Origin: Fervidibacter canadensis
Lineage (GTDB): Bacteria; Armatimonadota; Fervidibacteria; Fervidibacterales; Fervidibacteraceae
Reading direction: 5' to 3'
DNA: 64,000 nucleotides
Assembly: GCA_041446545.1 (NCBI GenBank)
Contig: JBGOEJ010000015.1
Location: 1 to 64,000 of the forward strand
Position numbers and translations under genes: made by a program. Of the stretch, positions 15,808-24,841 are shown piece after piece. Below the pieces are notes generated by a model. It ran no database searches. It was not told the DNA's origin and saw nothing but the letters and a program-made list of their open reading frames with translations. Positions within the stretch are counted from its first letter, which is position 1. Every line of letters starts with the position of its first letter.

Positions 15808-15984
15808 ATGAACCTTGGTCCGACGGAACTGCTCATCATCGGTCTTTTGGTCGTGTTGCTCTTTGGGACGAAAAAAGTCCCTGAGTTTTTCGCCAGCCTC
15901 GGCAAAGGCATCAAAGAGTTCAAGCGGGCGATGAGCGGCGAAGATGAGCCAACCAGAGGCGAGACAGAGGCTGAGAAAAAATGA
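15808..15984 (+). CDS. tatA: Sec-independent protein translocase TatA/TatE
   Basis: A 58-aa pore-forming subunit of the Tat pathway, which exports folded proteins. It has the N-terminal membrane helix PTELLIIGLLVVLLFGTKKV, the FG hinge and the amphipathic helix PEFFASLGKGIKEFKRA, then an acidic tail. GGAGGTG lies seven bases before the ATG at 15808; the frame is open further up but without a site. tatC is not in the window. The xylanase and other exported proteins nearby could be clients. Confidence 0.93.
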   Translation: MNLGPTELLIIGLLVVLLFGTKKVPEFFASLGKGIKEFKRAMSGEDEPTRGETEAEKK

Positions 15985-16002
15985 GCGGCGAAAAACAAAT
16001 TT

Positions 16003-16034
16003 GTCGGGGCAAGCCCACTTGGACTTACCCCGAC
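16003..16034. terminator. Hairpin between convergent tatA and cytochrome operon
   Basis: A 7-bp stem GTCGGGG/CCCCGAC with an 18-base loop lies between converging transcripts. On the minus strand it is followed by AAATTTGTTTTT, so it probably terminates the cytochrome operon and perhaps acts in both directions. Confidence 0.5.
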
Positions 16035-16065
16035 GACAGGGTGTCAGCGGCAGGCGTTGGGCGAA

Positions 16066-16440
16066 CTACTTAGCGGCTTCCACTTTCTCCACCTCAATGA
16101 CATTGAAGCCCGCATGACGATGGACGACACCCGTGACAGTGACCTTCTGAGCGATGTAGGGCATCAGCAGGTCGTTGGCGAGTTTGTGCTTTTGGAAGGC
16201 GACATAGACAGTGCCCTTCTCGTCGGCGATGCCCAAAGGCAGTCCATTTTTGGCGCACATCTCCGCGCATTGCTTGTGCCCTGCGCCACTGCCCTTCTCC
16301 TTCCCCATCGTCACATAGCAAAAGCAATCCACGACCTCTCCTGTGATGGTCGTGGTCTTTGGTTGCTTGCGTTGCTGCGCCAGCAACACGCCCAACGCCG
16401 CGACGCCGACGACCAGCACCAACGCCACGAAGCGCTTCAT
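16066..16440 (-). CDS. Exported hypothetical protein downstream of cytochrome c
   Basis: A 124-aa protein with a signal peptide (MKRFVALVLVVGVAALGVLL) and a mature part of OB-like character: TITGEVVDCFCYVTM, HKQCAEMCAKNGLPLGI, then VTVTGVVHRHAGFNVIEVEKV. The four Cys residues and one His could bind metal or form disulfides. Such small proteins are common next to cytochromes, but I cannot name a function. Its ATG overlaps the cytochrome stop (ATGA), so it is translated from the same message. Confidence 0.65.
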   Translation of the reverse strand: MKRFVALVLVVGVAALGVLLAQQRKQPKTTTITGEVVDCFCYVTMGKEKGSGAGHKQCAEMCAKNGLPLGIADEKGTVYVAFQKHKLANDLLMPYIAQKVTVTGVVHRHAGFNVIEVEKVEAAK

Positions 16441-17267
16441 CGCCCGTCACCTCCTGAAAGTTTTTTCTCTGACCCGTCCGAAGACGAGCCAGTTCGTTGC
16501 CTCAGCCAACGGATGTAAGCCTTGAGCGCTTCCAATTCTTCGCGGCTCAAGTAATTCCGATAGGCGGGCATCTTGATGGGTGCCCGACGCAGGAAAAATT
16601 GCGCCGCTGGGTTGTTACGGAAGCGCTCGCTCACTCCGTCCAAAATCCATTGCTCCAACTCCGCCTCATCCCGAACCAACTCCTCAAAGTCGGCACTGTC
16701 CCAAGCAGGGATGTAGCCCTTGAACGAGCCAGGGTTGGGTGGCGAGCCACGCCCTAAAGGACCGTGACAGGAAAAGCAACCGCTTGCCTTGGCAACTTCG
16801 TAGCCTTTCGCTGCTTTCGGGTCATTAGGAGGCATCTGCCATTCCGCGACGGCTTTCCAGTAAGCGATCAAATCCCGCAACTCTTCCTCGCTCAACAACC
16901 CGCGATAGGCAGGCATCCGCACCAATCGTTCCTTTTGCTCCTGCTGGTAACTGGCAGTCTCTCGCAAGGCTTTGGGGGCTCCGTCCAAAATCCACTCGGC
17001 AATTTCGCTTTCGTCGTGGACATACATCATCGCCGTCCCGCCATCCCAAGGCGGGCAATCAAAGCGGGGTTTTTTAGCGAAGGTGATGCCCCGAAGGCCG
17101 CCTTGTCCGTGACAGGTGAAGCAACCCAATCGCTCGGCAACTTGCTTGCCCCGCTCTACGGCAGTGACCCCACTTTGCCGCCATCGGGCGATGCCTCATA
17201 CTGTCAGCAGCACCAAATTTTCGGCGACCAACACGATGACCCAAACCCTCCATCGCCATTTGTCCAT
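16437..17267 (-). CDS. Membrane-anchored dihaem cytochrome c, interrupted by an in-frame TGA
   Basis: Two cytochrome c modules, each with CxxCH (CFTCH and CFSCH) and a distal MPAYR Met ligand, about 100 residues apart. The uninterrupted frame would start at TTG 17129 right at the first haem motif and lack any export signal. Upstream in the same frame, ATG 17267 encodes a membrane anchor (MDKWRWRVWVIVLVAENLVL), then TGA at 17196-17198, then GIARWRQSGVTAVERGKQVA leading into the haem motif. TGG in place of TGA would restore a normal anchored protein. It may be a recent nonsense mutation, read-through or a sequence error. It is probably electron-transfer related. Confidence 0.72.
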
Positions 17268-17307
17268 CTCCTTGCTCACCGTCCATAGCCCATTTTTAAA
17301 AGCGCCT

Positions 17308-18165
17308 TCAAAGCCCCCTCCGTTCCACAAGGGTAGGGTAGGGTGGGTTGGCGGCTTTGACATTTTGGCGCAACTCCTTCATCCGCAGGATGCCCGTCAC
17401 GCAAGTGCTGACTTCAGGGTGCGACAAGACAAACTTGATGGCAACTTCCGCAAGGGGCAAATCCGGGGCGAGAAGGCGCAACTTTTCAGCATGTTCAGGG
17501 CGGAAAATTTGACCACCCGCAAAGGGACGACGCGCCATCAATCCAATCCCTTTCTCCGCCGCCAACGCAAACAGTTGCTCCCGTGCCGTCTGATTGAGGA
17601 AGTTGAAATCGCACTGGACGACATCCACGACGCCCCGCTCAATGGCGCGCCGACAAACGGCAACCGACGACGAGACACCGACCAATCGCACCTTGCCTTC
17701 CCGTTTGAGTTGCTGCAGCGCCTCAAAGGGTTCATCTTGCTCTACGACCTCAGCGCTCGGGTCATGCAGCAAAAAGACATCCACATAATCGCTTCTAAGC
17801 CGCCACAAACTCAACTCACACTGCCAACGAAGGTAAGGCGCATCAAAGCGTTGGTCTACAAACCCTTGAGCCTCCACATAGAGCGATTGGGCACCATCGG
17901 CGCCGACTTGATAGCCCGCCTTTGTGACGATGACGGCTTTGTCGCGGATGCCCTTCAAAGCGAACCCTAAGATGACTTCCGAGCGCCCATTGCCGTAGAC
18001 ATCGCTGGTGTCAAAAGTCGTCACGCCCCAATCCATCGCCTTGCGCACCAAAGCGACACCTTTGCGGGCATCAACGCGCCCCCAAAACAACCCCCCAATT
18101 TCCCAGCAACCAAAACACAACGCCGAAACCGTCACGCCTGTCCGACCCAACGAACGATACTCCAT
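17308..18165 (-). CDS. Aldo/keto reductase
   Basis: A 285-aa NAD(P)H-dependent oxidoreductase of the AKR superfamily. The catalytic residues are visible: FDTSDVYGNGRSE (Asp and Tyr), VTKAGYQ (Lys) and FLLHDP (His). The start at 18165 (MEYRSLGRTG) has GGAGG eight bases upstream; the frame extends further without support. Members with this opening act on sugars or small aldehydes. It lies downstream of, and in line with, the hydantoinase-like and permease genes, possibly in one operon. Confidence 0.9.
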   Translation of the reverse strand: MEYRSLGRTGVTVSALCFGCWEIGGLFWGRVDARKGVALVRKAMDWGVTTFDTSDVYGNGRSEVILGFALKGIRDKAVIVTKAGYQVGADGAQSLYVEAQGFVDQRFDAPYLRWQCELSLWRLRSDYVDVFLLHDPSAEVVEQDEPFEALQQLKREGKVRLVGVSSSVAVCRRAIERGVVDVVQCDFNFLNQTAREQLFALAAEKGIGLMARRPFAGGQIFRPEHAEKLRLLAPDLPLAEVAIKFVLSHPEVSTCVTGILRMKELRQNVKAANPPYPTLVERRGL

Positions 18166-18209
18166 CCCGCATGCCTCCTTCCTTGTATCGCTCATCGCCC
18201 ATCATCCTT

Positions 18210-18740
18210 TCACCGAACCGAAATCATGCCCGATTGCGTCAGCCAGTGCGCCAACAATCCTGCCGATGGCGGGACGAAACAAGTGACGGCAAAGCGCAAC
18301 ACGGTGATGGGCAAGCCGACGAAAGCGATTTCCATCGGGTAGCGAGTGAACGACCAAAGTTGCCATGCCGTCAAGTAAGCGACGACTGTGCCAACCCCTG
18401 CCCCGGCTTTGAGCAGCACCATGGCGATAGGGAAACTCGTGTAGGGACCGCCGGGCGTTAAAGCGCCCGCAAGGCAACCGAGGGCGATGCCCCGCCATCC
18501 TGCTTCCGCCGCCAGCCATTTTTGCACCCATTCGGGTGGCACAAGGTAGCGAATAAGCCCCTCGCACAAAAAGGCACACGCCACCAATGGGAAAGTCGTA
18601 GCGAAGGTGTGCCAACTGTCTTTAAGCGCTTGCGTCGGCAACCCTTGTGCCTTCCACGCCGCCGCTAAAAACAACGCTACCGTGATGACCGCAATGAGCA
18701 GGGTGCTTAACAGCATCCAACTCCCCCCTCCGTCCTTCAT
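18210..18740 (-). CDS. Putative permease, membrane protein
   Basis: A 176-aa integral membrane protein with about five hydrophobic segments. The stretch GCLAGALTPGGPYTSFPIAM and the following LTAWQLWSFTRYP recall short permease-like relatives of the UPF0718/DUF318 group; this assignment is tentative. ATGA overlap (18737-18740) with the hydantoinase gene fixes the start and implies coupling, so it may transport the substrate or product of that enzyme. Confidence 0.55.
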   Translation of the reverse strand: MKDGGGSWMLLSTLLIAVITVALFLAAAWKAQGLPTQALKDSWHTFATTFPLVACAFLCEGLIRYLVPPEWVQKWLAAEAGWRGIALGCLAGALTPGGPYTSFPIAMVLLKAGAGVGTVVAYLTAWQLWSFTRYPMEIAFVGLPITVLRFAVTCFVPPSAGLLAHWLTQSGMISVR

Positions 18741-20725
18741 CCTTCTTCCTTGCGAACGATGACGCAACCTGTCTCGTGCACTTGTCCTCGCCACGAAGGT
18801 GGCAAATAAGCCGTCGCATGGTCGTCCACCAAAAGGCAAGGACCCGTCAAGACAGCGCTCGCACAAAGTTGCCCTCGCGCCCAAACGGGTGCTTCGGCTT
18901 GACCATCACCGACCCAAACTCGCCGCATGGCAACAGGCGCGATGCGCCGACGCTTGGGCAATCGTGGCAGAGACGGTTTGGGACGAACCCCGATACTTCG
19001 CACCCGCACCGTCACGATGTCAATGGGCGCATCAGGGTAAGTGTGCCCGAAGCGTTGCTGATGGAGCGCCTCAAAGGTGTCCCGAATTTCGGCGACCTCC
19101 CACCCTTGAACGGGCACAGTCAACTCGTAGCCTTGCCCTCGGTAGCGTAAGTCCAAAGCGATGCGAATAAGGCGTTGCGTTTCGCTAAAACTCATTTGCG
19201 CCAACTCCCGTTCGCCTCGTTCTGTTAATCGCTGTGCTACTTGCCTCGCTTTTTCCAACCCTTCGTCATCCAGCGGAACGGCAACGGTTTGAGAGAAATC
19301 GCGCACTGTGTCCATCACGACAGCGCCCAAAGCCGACAAAGCGCCGGCAAAAGGTGGCAGTAAAACCGTTTGGATACCCAACAACTCCGCCAGTAAGCAA
19401 GCGTGTAAACCGCCTGCCCCGCCGAAACTGAGCAAGGCAAAGTCGCGAGGGTCATAGCCTCGTTCCGCGCTGACGGACAGCAACGCCCGCACCATGTTGG
19501 CGTTGGCGACGGCGACAATGCCTTCTGCTGCCTCCCGAACAGAAACTCCCATGCCCTCCGCCAATTGCCCGACGACTCTGACTGCCAAATCCTCCCGCAG
19601 CCGCAACCGACCGCCCCAGAAGCGTTCAGGGTCTAAGCGACCGAGGAGCAAATTGGCATCGGTGACCGTCGGTTGATCGCCGCCAAAGCCATAGCAAGCG
19701 GGACCTGGGCGAGCGCCAGCGCTTTGCGGACCGACCCGCAACGCGCCCCCTTCGTCCAGCCAAGCGATGGAGCCGCCACCCGCCCCGATGCTGCGGACGG
19801 CGATGGACGGGAGGCGCAACGGCAACCCGCCAATTTCGCCCTCCGTCGTGACCGTCGGTTCGCCGAGGCACAACGCCACATCGGTGGAAGTGCCGCCCAT
19901 GTCAAAAGTCAAGACCCGCTCAAAGCCAACTTGTCGGGCGACGAACAATGCCCCGATGACGCCCGCTGCAGGACCCGAATAGAGCGTGTGGATGGGAAAG
20001 CGCCGGACAAACGAAGGCGCTGCGCTCCCGCCCGACGATTGCGTCACCCAAAGTTGCGACCCACCGCGTTTTCGCACGACTCGCTGCAACCGCTGCAAGT
20101 ATCGGTTCATGCGCGGTCCGACATACGCGTTCAGCACCGTCGCCACCGTCCGCTCGTATTCGCGGAACTCAGGCAACACCTCATGGGCGACGGAAACGAA
20201 CCAGCGAAAACGACGGGCTTTGCGCGCCAACCGTTTTTCGTGGACGGGATTGGCGAAACCAAAGAGCAAGCAAATGGCGACGGCATCTGCCCCGCTTCGT
20301 TGCGCTTGGCGGGTGACTTGTTCCGCCTCTTTGTCGCCCAGTGGCATGAGCACGCTGCCATCGGCACCGACGCGCTCTTTGACGGTGAAGCGCCTTTCGC
20401 GGGGCACTATTGGGTCAGGGCGTTCTGTGCAAAGGGCGTAAAGGCGAGGGCGCGTTTGCCGACCAATTTCCAAGACATCGCGAAAACCCTTTGTCGTGAT
20501 GAGCGCCACCTTCGCCCCTTTGCGCTCTAACACGGCGTTCGTTGCGACGGTGGAGCCATGCACGACGATAAAACCTGACGGCAATCGCAGTTGGCGCAAT
20601 GCTTCTTCCACGCCCCTTTCAAAGTCGGGCGGCGTGGACAAAACCTTATGCACCCGCCAGTTTCCATCCTCGGTGAGGACGACGACATCGGTGAAGGTGC
20701 CGCCGATGTCAATCCCGACCAACAT
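18737..20725 (-). CDS. Hydantoinase/oxoprolinase family protein (HyuA-like)
   Basis: A 662-aa member of the HyuA/oxoprolinase family, ATP-dependent enzymes that open hydantoins, 5-oxoproline or carboxylate acetone-type substrates. It has an actin-like fold start (LVGIDIGGTFTDVVV), HGSTVATNAVLERKG, VLTFDMGGTSTDVALC and SFGGAGGLHACLLAELLG. The ATG at 20725 sits behind GTGGAGG and GGAGG. HyuB, usually encoded next door, is absent; instead a permease and an aldo-keto reductase follow. It is divergent from the RlmI-like gene across 90 bp. Confidence 0.88.
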   Translation of the reverse strand: MLVGIDIGGTFTDVVVLTEDGNWRVHKVLSTPPDFERGVEEALRQLRLPSGFIVVHGSTVATNAVLERKGAKVALITTKGFRDVLEIGRQTRPRLYALCTERPDPIVPRERRFTVKERVGADGSVLMPLGDKEAEQVTRQAQRSGADAVAICLLFGFANPVHEKRLARKARRFRWFVSVAHEVLPEFREYERTVATVLNAYVGPRMNRYLQRLQRVVRKRGGSQLWVTQSSGGSAAPSFVRRFPIHTLYSGPAAGVIGALFVARQVGFERVLTFDMGGTSTDVALCLGEPTVTTEGEIGGLPLRLPSIAVRSIGAGGGSIAWLDEGGALRVGPQSAGARPGPACYGFGGDQPTVTDANLLLGRLDPERFWGGRLRLREDLAVRVVGQLAEGMGVSVREAAEGIVAVANANMVRALLSVSAERGYDPRDFALLSFGGAGGLHACLLAELLGIQTVLLPPFAGALSALGAVVMDTVRDFSQTVAVPLDDEGLEKARQVAQRLTERGERELAQMSFSETQRLIRIALDLRYRGQGYELTVPVQGWEVAEIRDTFEALHQQRFGHTYPDAPIDIVTVRVRSIGVRPKPSLPRLPKRRRIAPVAMRRVWVGDGQAEAPVWARGQLCASAVLTGPCLLVDDHATAYLPPSWRGQVHETGCVIVRKEEG

Positions 20726-20815
20726 CCTCCAATCGCCTCCACACGACATCGCCGAAATTTTGGGGCGCACGGGCAAAGAAATGTGTCGGCAAACTTTGGT
20801 GGGGTGAAATGGGCG

Positions 20816-22018
20816 ATGCCTTTCGGTGAACCGATGGGCGCTGTTATCCTGAAACCCGAACGGGAAGAACCTGTCTTGCGGCGTCACCCTTGGATTTTCA
20901 GCGGCGCCGTCGCAGCATGGCAAGGCAAAGTGCAAGCAGGCGATGTCGTGGATGTTTTCAGCCACGATGGACGATGGCTCGCTCGCGGCTTCGCTAACCC
21001 CAATTCGGAAGTGCCCGTTCGCCTTGCGACTTGGCAACCCGATGAACGGCTGGACGACGACTGGCTTTGGCGACGATTGCAAAGGGCATGGCAGCGACGG
21101 TTGGATTGGCATATCCCCGACGAGACGGACGCATTCCGCATCGTTTATGCCGAGAGCGATTTTTTGCCCGGCATCATCGCCGACCGCTATGGTGAATTCG
21201 TCGTCGTGCAACTTTACACGCCCGCGATGGAACGGCAACGCGAAACGATTGCGACGATGTTGTCCGAACTTTTGCGCCCGAAAGGGATTTTTGAGCGCAA
21301 CGATTTAGACACGCGGTTGCGGGAGGGTTTGCCGCCCCGCATCGGCTCACTGCAAGGCGAGTCGCCACCAGAACAATTGGTCATCACCGAACATGGTTTG
21401 CGGTTCTTTGTGGATGTCTGGCGTGGGCACAAGACGGGCTTTTACCTTGATCAGCGGGACAATCGCCATCGGGTTGCCCCTTACCTTTCAGGCGAACGGG
21501 TGCTCAACGCCTTCTCTTACACGGGCAGTTTCGCCATTTACGCTTTATGGGCAGGGGCGAAAAGGGTCATCAACTTGGACACTTCGGCGGAAGCGTTGCG
21601 GTTGGCAGAAGCCAATGCAGCGCTCAACGGTTTTGCGGGACGGGTTGTCTCGTTGGAAGGCAACGCCTTTCAAGTGCTGCGTCAATTTCGCGATGCGGGC
21701 GAACAATTTGACGCCATCGTCCTTGACCCTCCCCGCTTTGCCCCGACGAAAGCCGTTGTGGAAAACGCCTTGCGGGGCTACAAAGACATCAACTGGCTGG
21801 CGATGCGGTTGCTCAAGCCCGGCGGTGTCCTCGTGACCTTTTCCTGTTCGGGGATGGTCAGCCCCGAGATGTTTCAGCAGGTGCTTTTCGCCGCCGCCTT
21901 AGATGCCAAGCGAGAAGTGTTGATCGTGGAGCGATTGGGGCAAAGCCGTGACCATCCCGTTTCGGTCACCTTTCCTGAGGGTGAGTATTTGAAGGGTTTT
22001 GTCTGTCGGGTAGAATGA
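20816..22018 (+). CDS. RlmI-like class I SAM-dependent rRNA (cytosine) methyltransferase
   Basis: A 400-aa enzyme with an N-terminal PUA domain (LKPEREEPVLRRHPWIFSGA), a central EEHD-type region and a C-terminal Rossmann methyltransferase: LNAFSYTGSFAIYAL (SAM loop), NLDTSAEALRLAEANAALNG, then DAIVLDPPRFAP and TFSCSG. Length and order match RlmI, which methylates 23S rRNA cytosine. The start is uncertain between ATG 20816 and ATG 20834. The DPPRF motif and C-terminal Cys in the SCSG motif fit a cytosine-C5 methylase. Confidence 0.85.
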   Translation: MPFGEPMGAVILKPEREEPVLRRHPWIFSGAVAAWQGKVQAGDVVDVFSHDGRWLARGFANPNSEVPVRLATWQPDERLDDDWLWRRLQRAWQRRLDWHIPDETDAFRIVYAESDFLPGIIADRYGEFVVVQLYTPAMERQRETIATMLSELLRPKGIFERNDLDTRLREGLPPRIGSLQGESPPEQLVITEHGLRFFVDVWRGHKTGFYLDQRDNRHRVAPYLSGERVLNAFSYTGSFAIYALWAGAKRVINLDTSAEALRLAEANAALNGFAGRVVSLEGNAFQVLRQFRDAGEQFDAIVLDPPRFAPTKAVVENALRGYKDINWLAMRLLKPGGVLVTFSCSGMVSPEMFQQVLFAAALDAKREVLIVERLGQSRDHPVSVTFPEGEYLKGFVCRVE

Positions 22019-22023
22019 CGGGT

Positions 22024-22677
22024 TCATTGAGGCAGCAAGCGTTCCAAAGTGCCGCAGCACAGTTTGCTGAAGTGGCGTAGGAAACAGCGGTCATACTCGT
22101 CCAATTGCCAGCGGAACTTCAGGTGGGAAGCAGCGGTCTCCTCCTCCCCGACGGCAAGGTAAAGCAAGCCCAGAAGGAAGCGATAGGAGGCGTTGAAGGG
22201 ACGCAACCGAACGACGACCTCCAAAACTTGGATAGCATCACTCAAGCGATGAGCGCGCAGGTATGCTGCCGCCAAGCGGATATGGTAGTAGTCGTCGTAG
22301 GGCGCCCATTCCACGATTTGCTCCAACTGAGCGATGGCATCGTCCAAGCGATTCAGGGCTAAATAGGCTTCCGCCAACTCCAATCGGTAGAAAGGCTCGT
22401 GGGGCATCAACTCGCAGGCTTTTTCAAAGTGCTCCAACGCTTCTTCCACCATCCCCAGTGCCCAAAAGGCTTTTGCCAAGCGGGAGCGATACCATGCCTT
22501 GCGGGGATTGAGCCGAACGGCTTGCTCATACGCCCGCAGTTGCCCGTCCGTCGGCAGCGGTCCGTCAAAGAAACCGACCGACCAAGACCGCAAAGCCAAC
22601 GCTGTCGTCGGTCGCTTGCCATCCCCCTTCCCACTATGCCGAGCACCATCGCCGTTGATGCCTTTTCCGTTTGCCAT
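22024..22677 (-). CDS. Tetratricopeptide repeat protein
   Basis: A 217-aa protein made of about four TPR units from residue 47 on: AYEQAVRLNPRKAWYRSRLA, then HFEKACELMPHEPFYRLELA, QLEQIVEWAPYDDYYHIRLA and VLEVVVRLRPFNASYRFLLG. These units form a protein-binding solenoid. The first 45 residues are Gly/Lys-rich and probably disordered. ATG 22677 is preferred over GTG 22689. It converges with the RlmI-like gene with a 5-bp gap. Partner unknown. Confidence 0.75.
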   Translation of the reverse strand: MANGKGINGDGARHSGKGDGKRPTTALALRSWSVGFFDGPLPTDGQLRAYEQAVRLNPRKAWYRSRLAKAFWALGMVEEALEHFEKACELMPHEPFYRLELAEAYLALNRLDDAIAQLEQIVEWAPYDDYYHIRLAAAYLRAHRLSDAIQVLEVVVRLRPFNASYRFLLGLLYLAVGEEETAASHLKFRWQLDEYDRCFLRHFSKLCCGTLERLLPQ

Positions 22678-22851
22678 CGCCGTTCCCACTCATCGCTCCC
22701 AAATTTTTCGCCCGCAAGGACACCGTAAATGCTATCGCAACCGATGGAGGTGTCAAGAATTTTTGCAATGTGCTGGGAAAATCTGGGGGACTTAAACGCC
22801 GTTTCTGGTTCTTCGCACCCCTGTCAAGGGGTTGTCAGAGTTTTGCGGTTG

Positions 22852-22923
22852 TGGAGGCGGCGGGATTTGAACCCGCGACCTCTGGAGTGCGATTCCAGCG
22901 CTCTCCCTCTGAGCTACGCCCCC
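22852..22923 (-). tRNA. tRNA-Ala (anticodon CGC)
   Basis: A 72-nt cloverleaf on the minus strand. Acceptor GGGGGCG pairs with CGCCTCC and includes G3-U70, the alanine identity pair. The D stem is GCTC/GAGC, the anticodon stem CTGGA/TCCAG with loop ATCGCAC (anticodon CGC), and the T stem GCGGG/CCCGC with loop TTCAAAT. The discriminator is A and CCA is not encoded. Confidence 0.96.
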
Positions 22924-22940
22924 ACCTTTCGGCGGCAAAA

Positions 22941-22969
22941 ATTATAGCCGACCGACTCCGTTCAAGCAA
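22941..22969 (-). promoter_or_regulatory. Promoter of tRNA-Ala
   Basis: On the minus strand a perfect TATAAT (22946-22941) lies about 20 bases before the tRNA, with TTGCTT (22969-22964) 17 bases upstream as the -35 element. Confidence 0.65.
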
Positions 22970-23026
22970 TCCTTCCCCGCGCAACAATTGAAGCGCCGCA
23001 AAAACTTTGCAGGTGGGGTGTCGGTG

Positions 23027-24784
23027 ATGTTGGCTCGGCATTTGGTTCTTGCATGCTTCATCGCAGCGATAGGAGGGAAGGCGATGGCAAGCATCGTGTT
23101 GGCGGAGAAGGGAAAAAGCCCTTATCGCATCGTCGTCGCCACCAACGCTCTCCCCTCGGAGCGTTACGCCGCCGAAGAGTTGCAGCGTTATCTCTTCCGC
23201 ATCAACGATGCCCTTTTGCCTATCGTGACCGATGACCAACCGATGACCGACCGCGAAATTTTGCTGGGCGACAATGCCCACTTGCGCCGTTTGCGATTGC
23301 GCCTTGACTTCCACAGGTTGGGCACGGACGGATTTTTCCTTCGCACCCATCATCGTCACCTCATCATCGCAGGCGGGAAACCGCGTGGGACGCTCTACGG
23401 CGTTTATGCCCTGCTGGAAGAGAAACTGGGCGTCCGATGGTTCACGCCAAAGGTGGAGTTCGTCCCGAAGATGGAACGAGTGGAGTTACCGACGCTCAAC
23501 GAGATGCAAGTGCCTGCGTTGGAATATCGCGAGGTGTTCTGGACGGAGATGTTGAGGGACGCCGATTTCGCCGCCCGCCACCGCCTCAACGGGCACCATT
23601 ACCGCTTGACGGATAAATATGGCGGGCGTGCCGTCGTCTTTTACCCCTTCGTCCACAGTTTTGACTTGCTCATCCCGCGCGAGGTTTGCGAACGACGCCC
23701 CGAATTTTGGCCGATGGTCGGTGGCAAACGGGTGAGCGGCTATGTGCAGCGTTGCCTGTCTAACCCCGATTTGATGAAGTTGGCGATTGATCGGGTGCGT
23801 CAATGGCTCAAGGAGCATCCCGAAGCGACCATTATTGACATCTCGCAAAACGACACGGGCAATTGGTGTCAGTGCCCTCAATGCAAGGCGTTGGACGATG
23901 CGGAAGGAAGCCCGTCGGCGTCCATCCTCAAGTTCGTCAACACGATCGCTGAAGCCCTTGAAGGCGATTACCCTCAAATTCGTTTTGAGACGCTGGCTTA
24001 CCAATACAGCCGCAAACCGCCCAAGACCATCCGACCGCGCCCCAATGTCATCGTCCGCTTGTGCTCCATTGAATGTTGCTTTGCTCATCCGTTGGAAAGT
24101 TGTCCGTCGGAGGAAAATCGGCGCTTCCGCGAAGACATCCAAGCGTGGCAGCCCGTTGCGCCCGTGCTGTATGTTTGGGACTACACGACCAACTTCGCCC
24201 ATTACCTTCAGCCTTTCCCCAACTTTGAAGCGCTCCAAGCAAATGTGCAATTTTTCGTTCGGCACGGCGTGAAGGGACTTTTTGAGCAGGGCAACTATTC
24301 GCCCGGTGGCAATGGCGAAATGGCACCGCTGCGGGCATATGTTTTGGCGAAGTTGCTTTGGAACCCTGACACCGATGTCCGACGGCACATCAACGACTTC
24401 CTGCACGGCTATTACGGCAAGGCGGCAGGAGCAATCAGGGCTTACATGCAGTTGCTTCATCGGCAGGTGCGGGAGAAAGATTCCCATGCCCACATTTTTG
24501 AGCCACCCACCGTGCCGCATCTAAACGATAGCGCCTTTTTGGATGCCGCTGAACGGCTTTTTGACGAAGCGGAACGGTTGGCGGAGAGCGACGAAATCCG
24601 CTTTCGCGTTCAAGTGGCTCGGTTGCCGATTTGGTATGTCAAACTGGCGACGAATCGGGTGACAGGTGATGAGCGTTCCGACTTGCTGCGCAAATTCCTC
24701 GCCATCGCCCGAAAAGCGGGCATCACCCACATCAGCGAAGGACGAAGTTTGGATGATTGGGCAAAGAAGATGGGAGCAGAGTAG
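23027..24784 (+). CDS. DUF4838 domain protein, exported, glycosidase-associated
   Basis: A 585-aa exported protein. After a signal peptide (MLARHLVLACFIAAIGGKAM) comes a GH20/GH67-like N-terminal domain (YRIVVATNALPSERYAAEEL, then ILLGDN and GTLYGVYALLEEKLGVRWF), followed by the DUF4838 domain with IDISQNDTGNWCQCPQC and NVIVRLCSIECCFAHPL. Such proteins resemble alpha-glucuronidase and hexosaminidase architectures and are thought to act on uronic or amino sugars, but no activity is proven. ATG 23027 has AGGTGGGGTG before it; a TTG at 22988 is less likely. Confidence 0.82.
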   Translation: MLARHLVLACFIAAIGGKAMASIVLAEKGKSPYRIVVATNALPSERYAAEELQRYLFRINDALLPIVTDDQPMTDREILLGDNAHLRRLRLRLDFHRLGTDGFFLRTHHRHLIIAGGKPRGTLYGVYALLEEKLGVRWFTPKVEFVPKMERVELPTLNEMQVPALEYREVFWTEMLRDADFAARHRLNGHHYRLTDKYGGRAVVFYPFVHSFDLLIPREVCERRPEFWPMVGGKRVSGYVQRCLSNPDLMKLAIDRVRQWLKEHPEATIIDISQNDTGNWCQCPQCKALDDAEGSPSASILKFVNTIAEALEGDYPQIRFETLAYQYSRKPPKTIRPRPNVIVRLCSIECCFAHPLESCPSEENRRFREDIQAWQPVAPVLYVWDYTTNFAHYLQPFPNFEALQANVQFFVRHGVKGLFEQGNYSPGGNGEMAPLRAYVLAKLLWNPDTDVRRHINDFLHGYYGKAAGAIRAYMQLLHRQVREKDSHAHIFEPPTVPHLNDSAFLDAAERLFDEAERLAESDEIRFRVQVARLPIWYVKLATNRVTGDERSDLLRKFLAIARKAGITHISEGRSLDDWAKKMGAE

Positions 24785-24841
24785 GTCGCTCCGACGGTTG
24801 CCTCAAAACCTGCAGGAAAAGCCCAACGAGGTGATGGGAAA

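Noticed and set aside
17129..17267. UGA read as selenocysteine in the cytochrome gene
   Set aside because: A Sec residue next to a membrane anchor is implausible and no SECIS-like hairpin follows; Trp-to-stop change is simpler.
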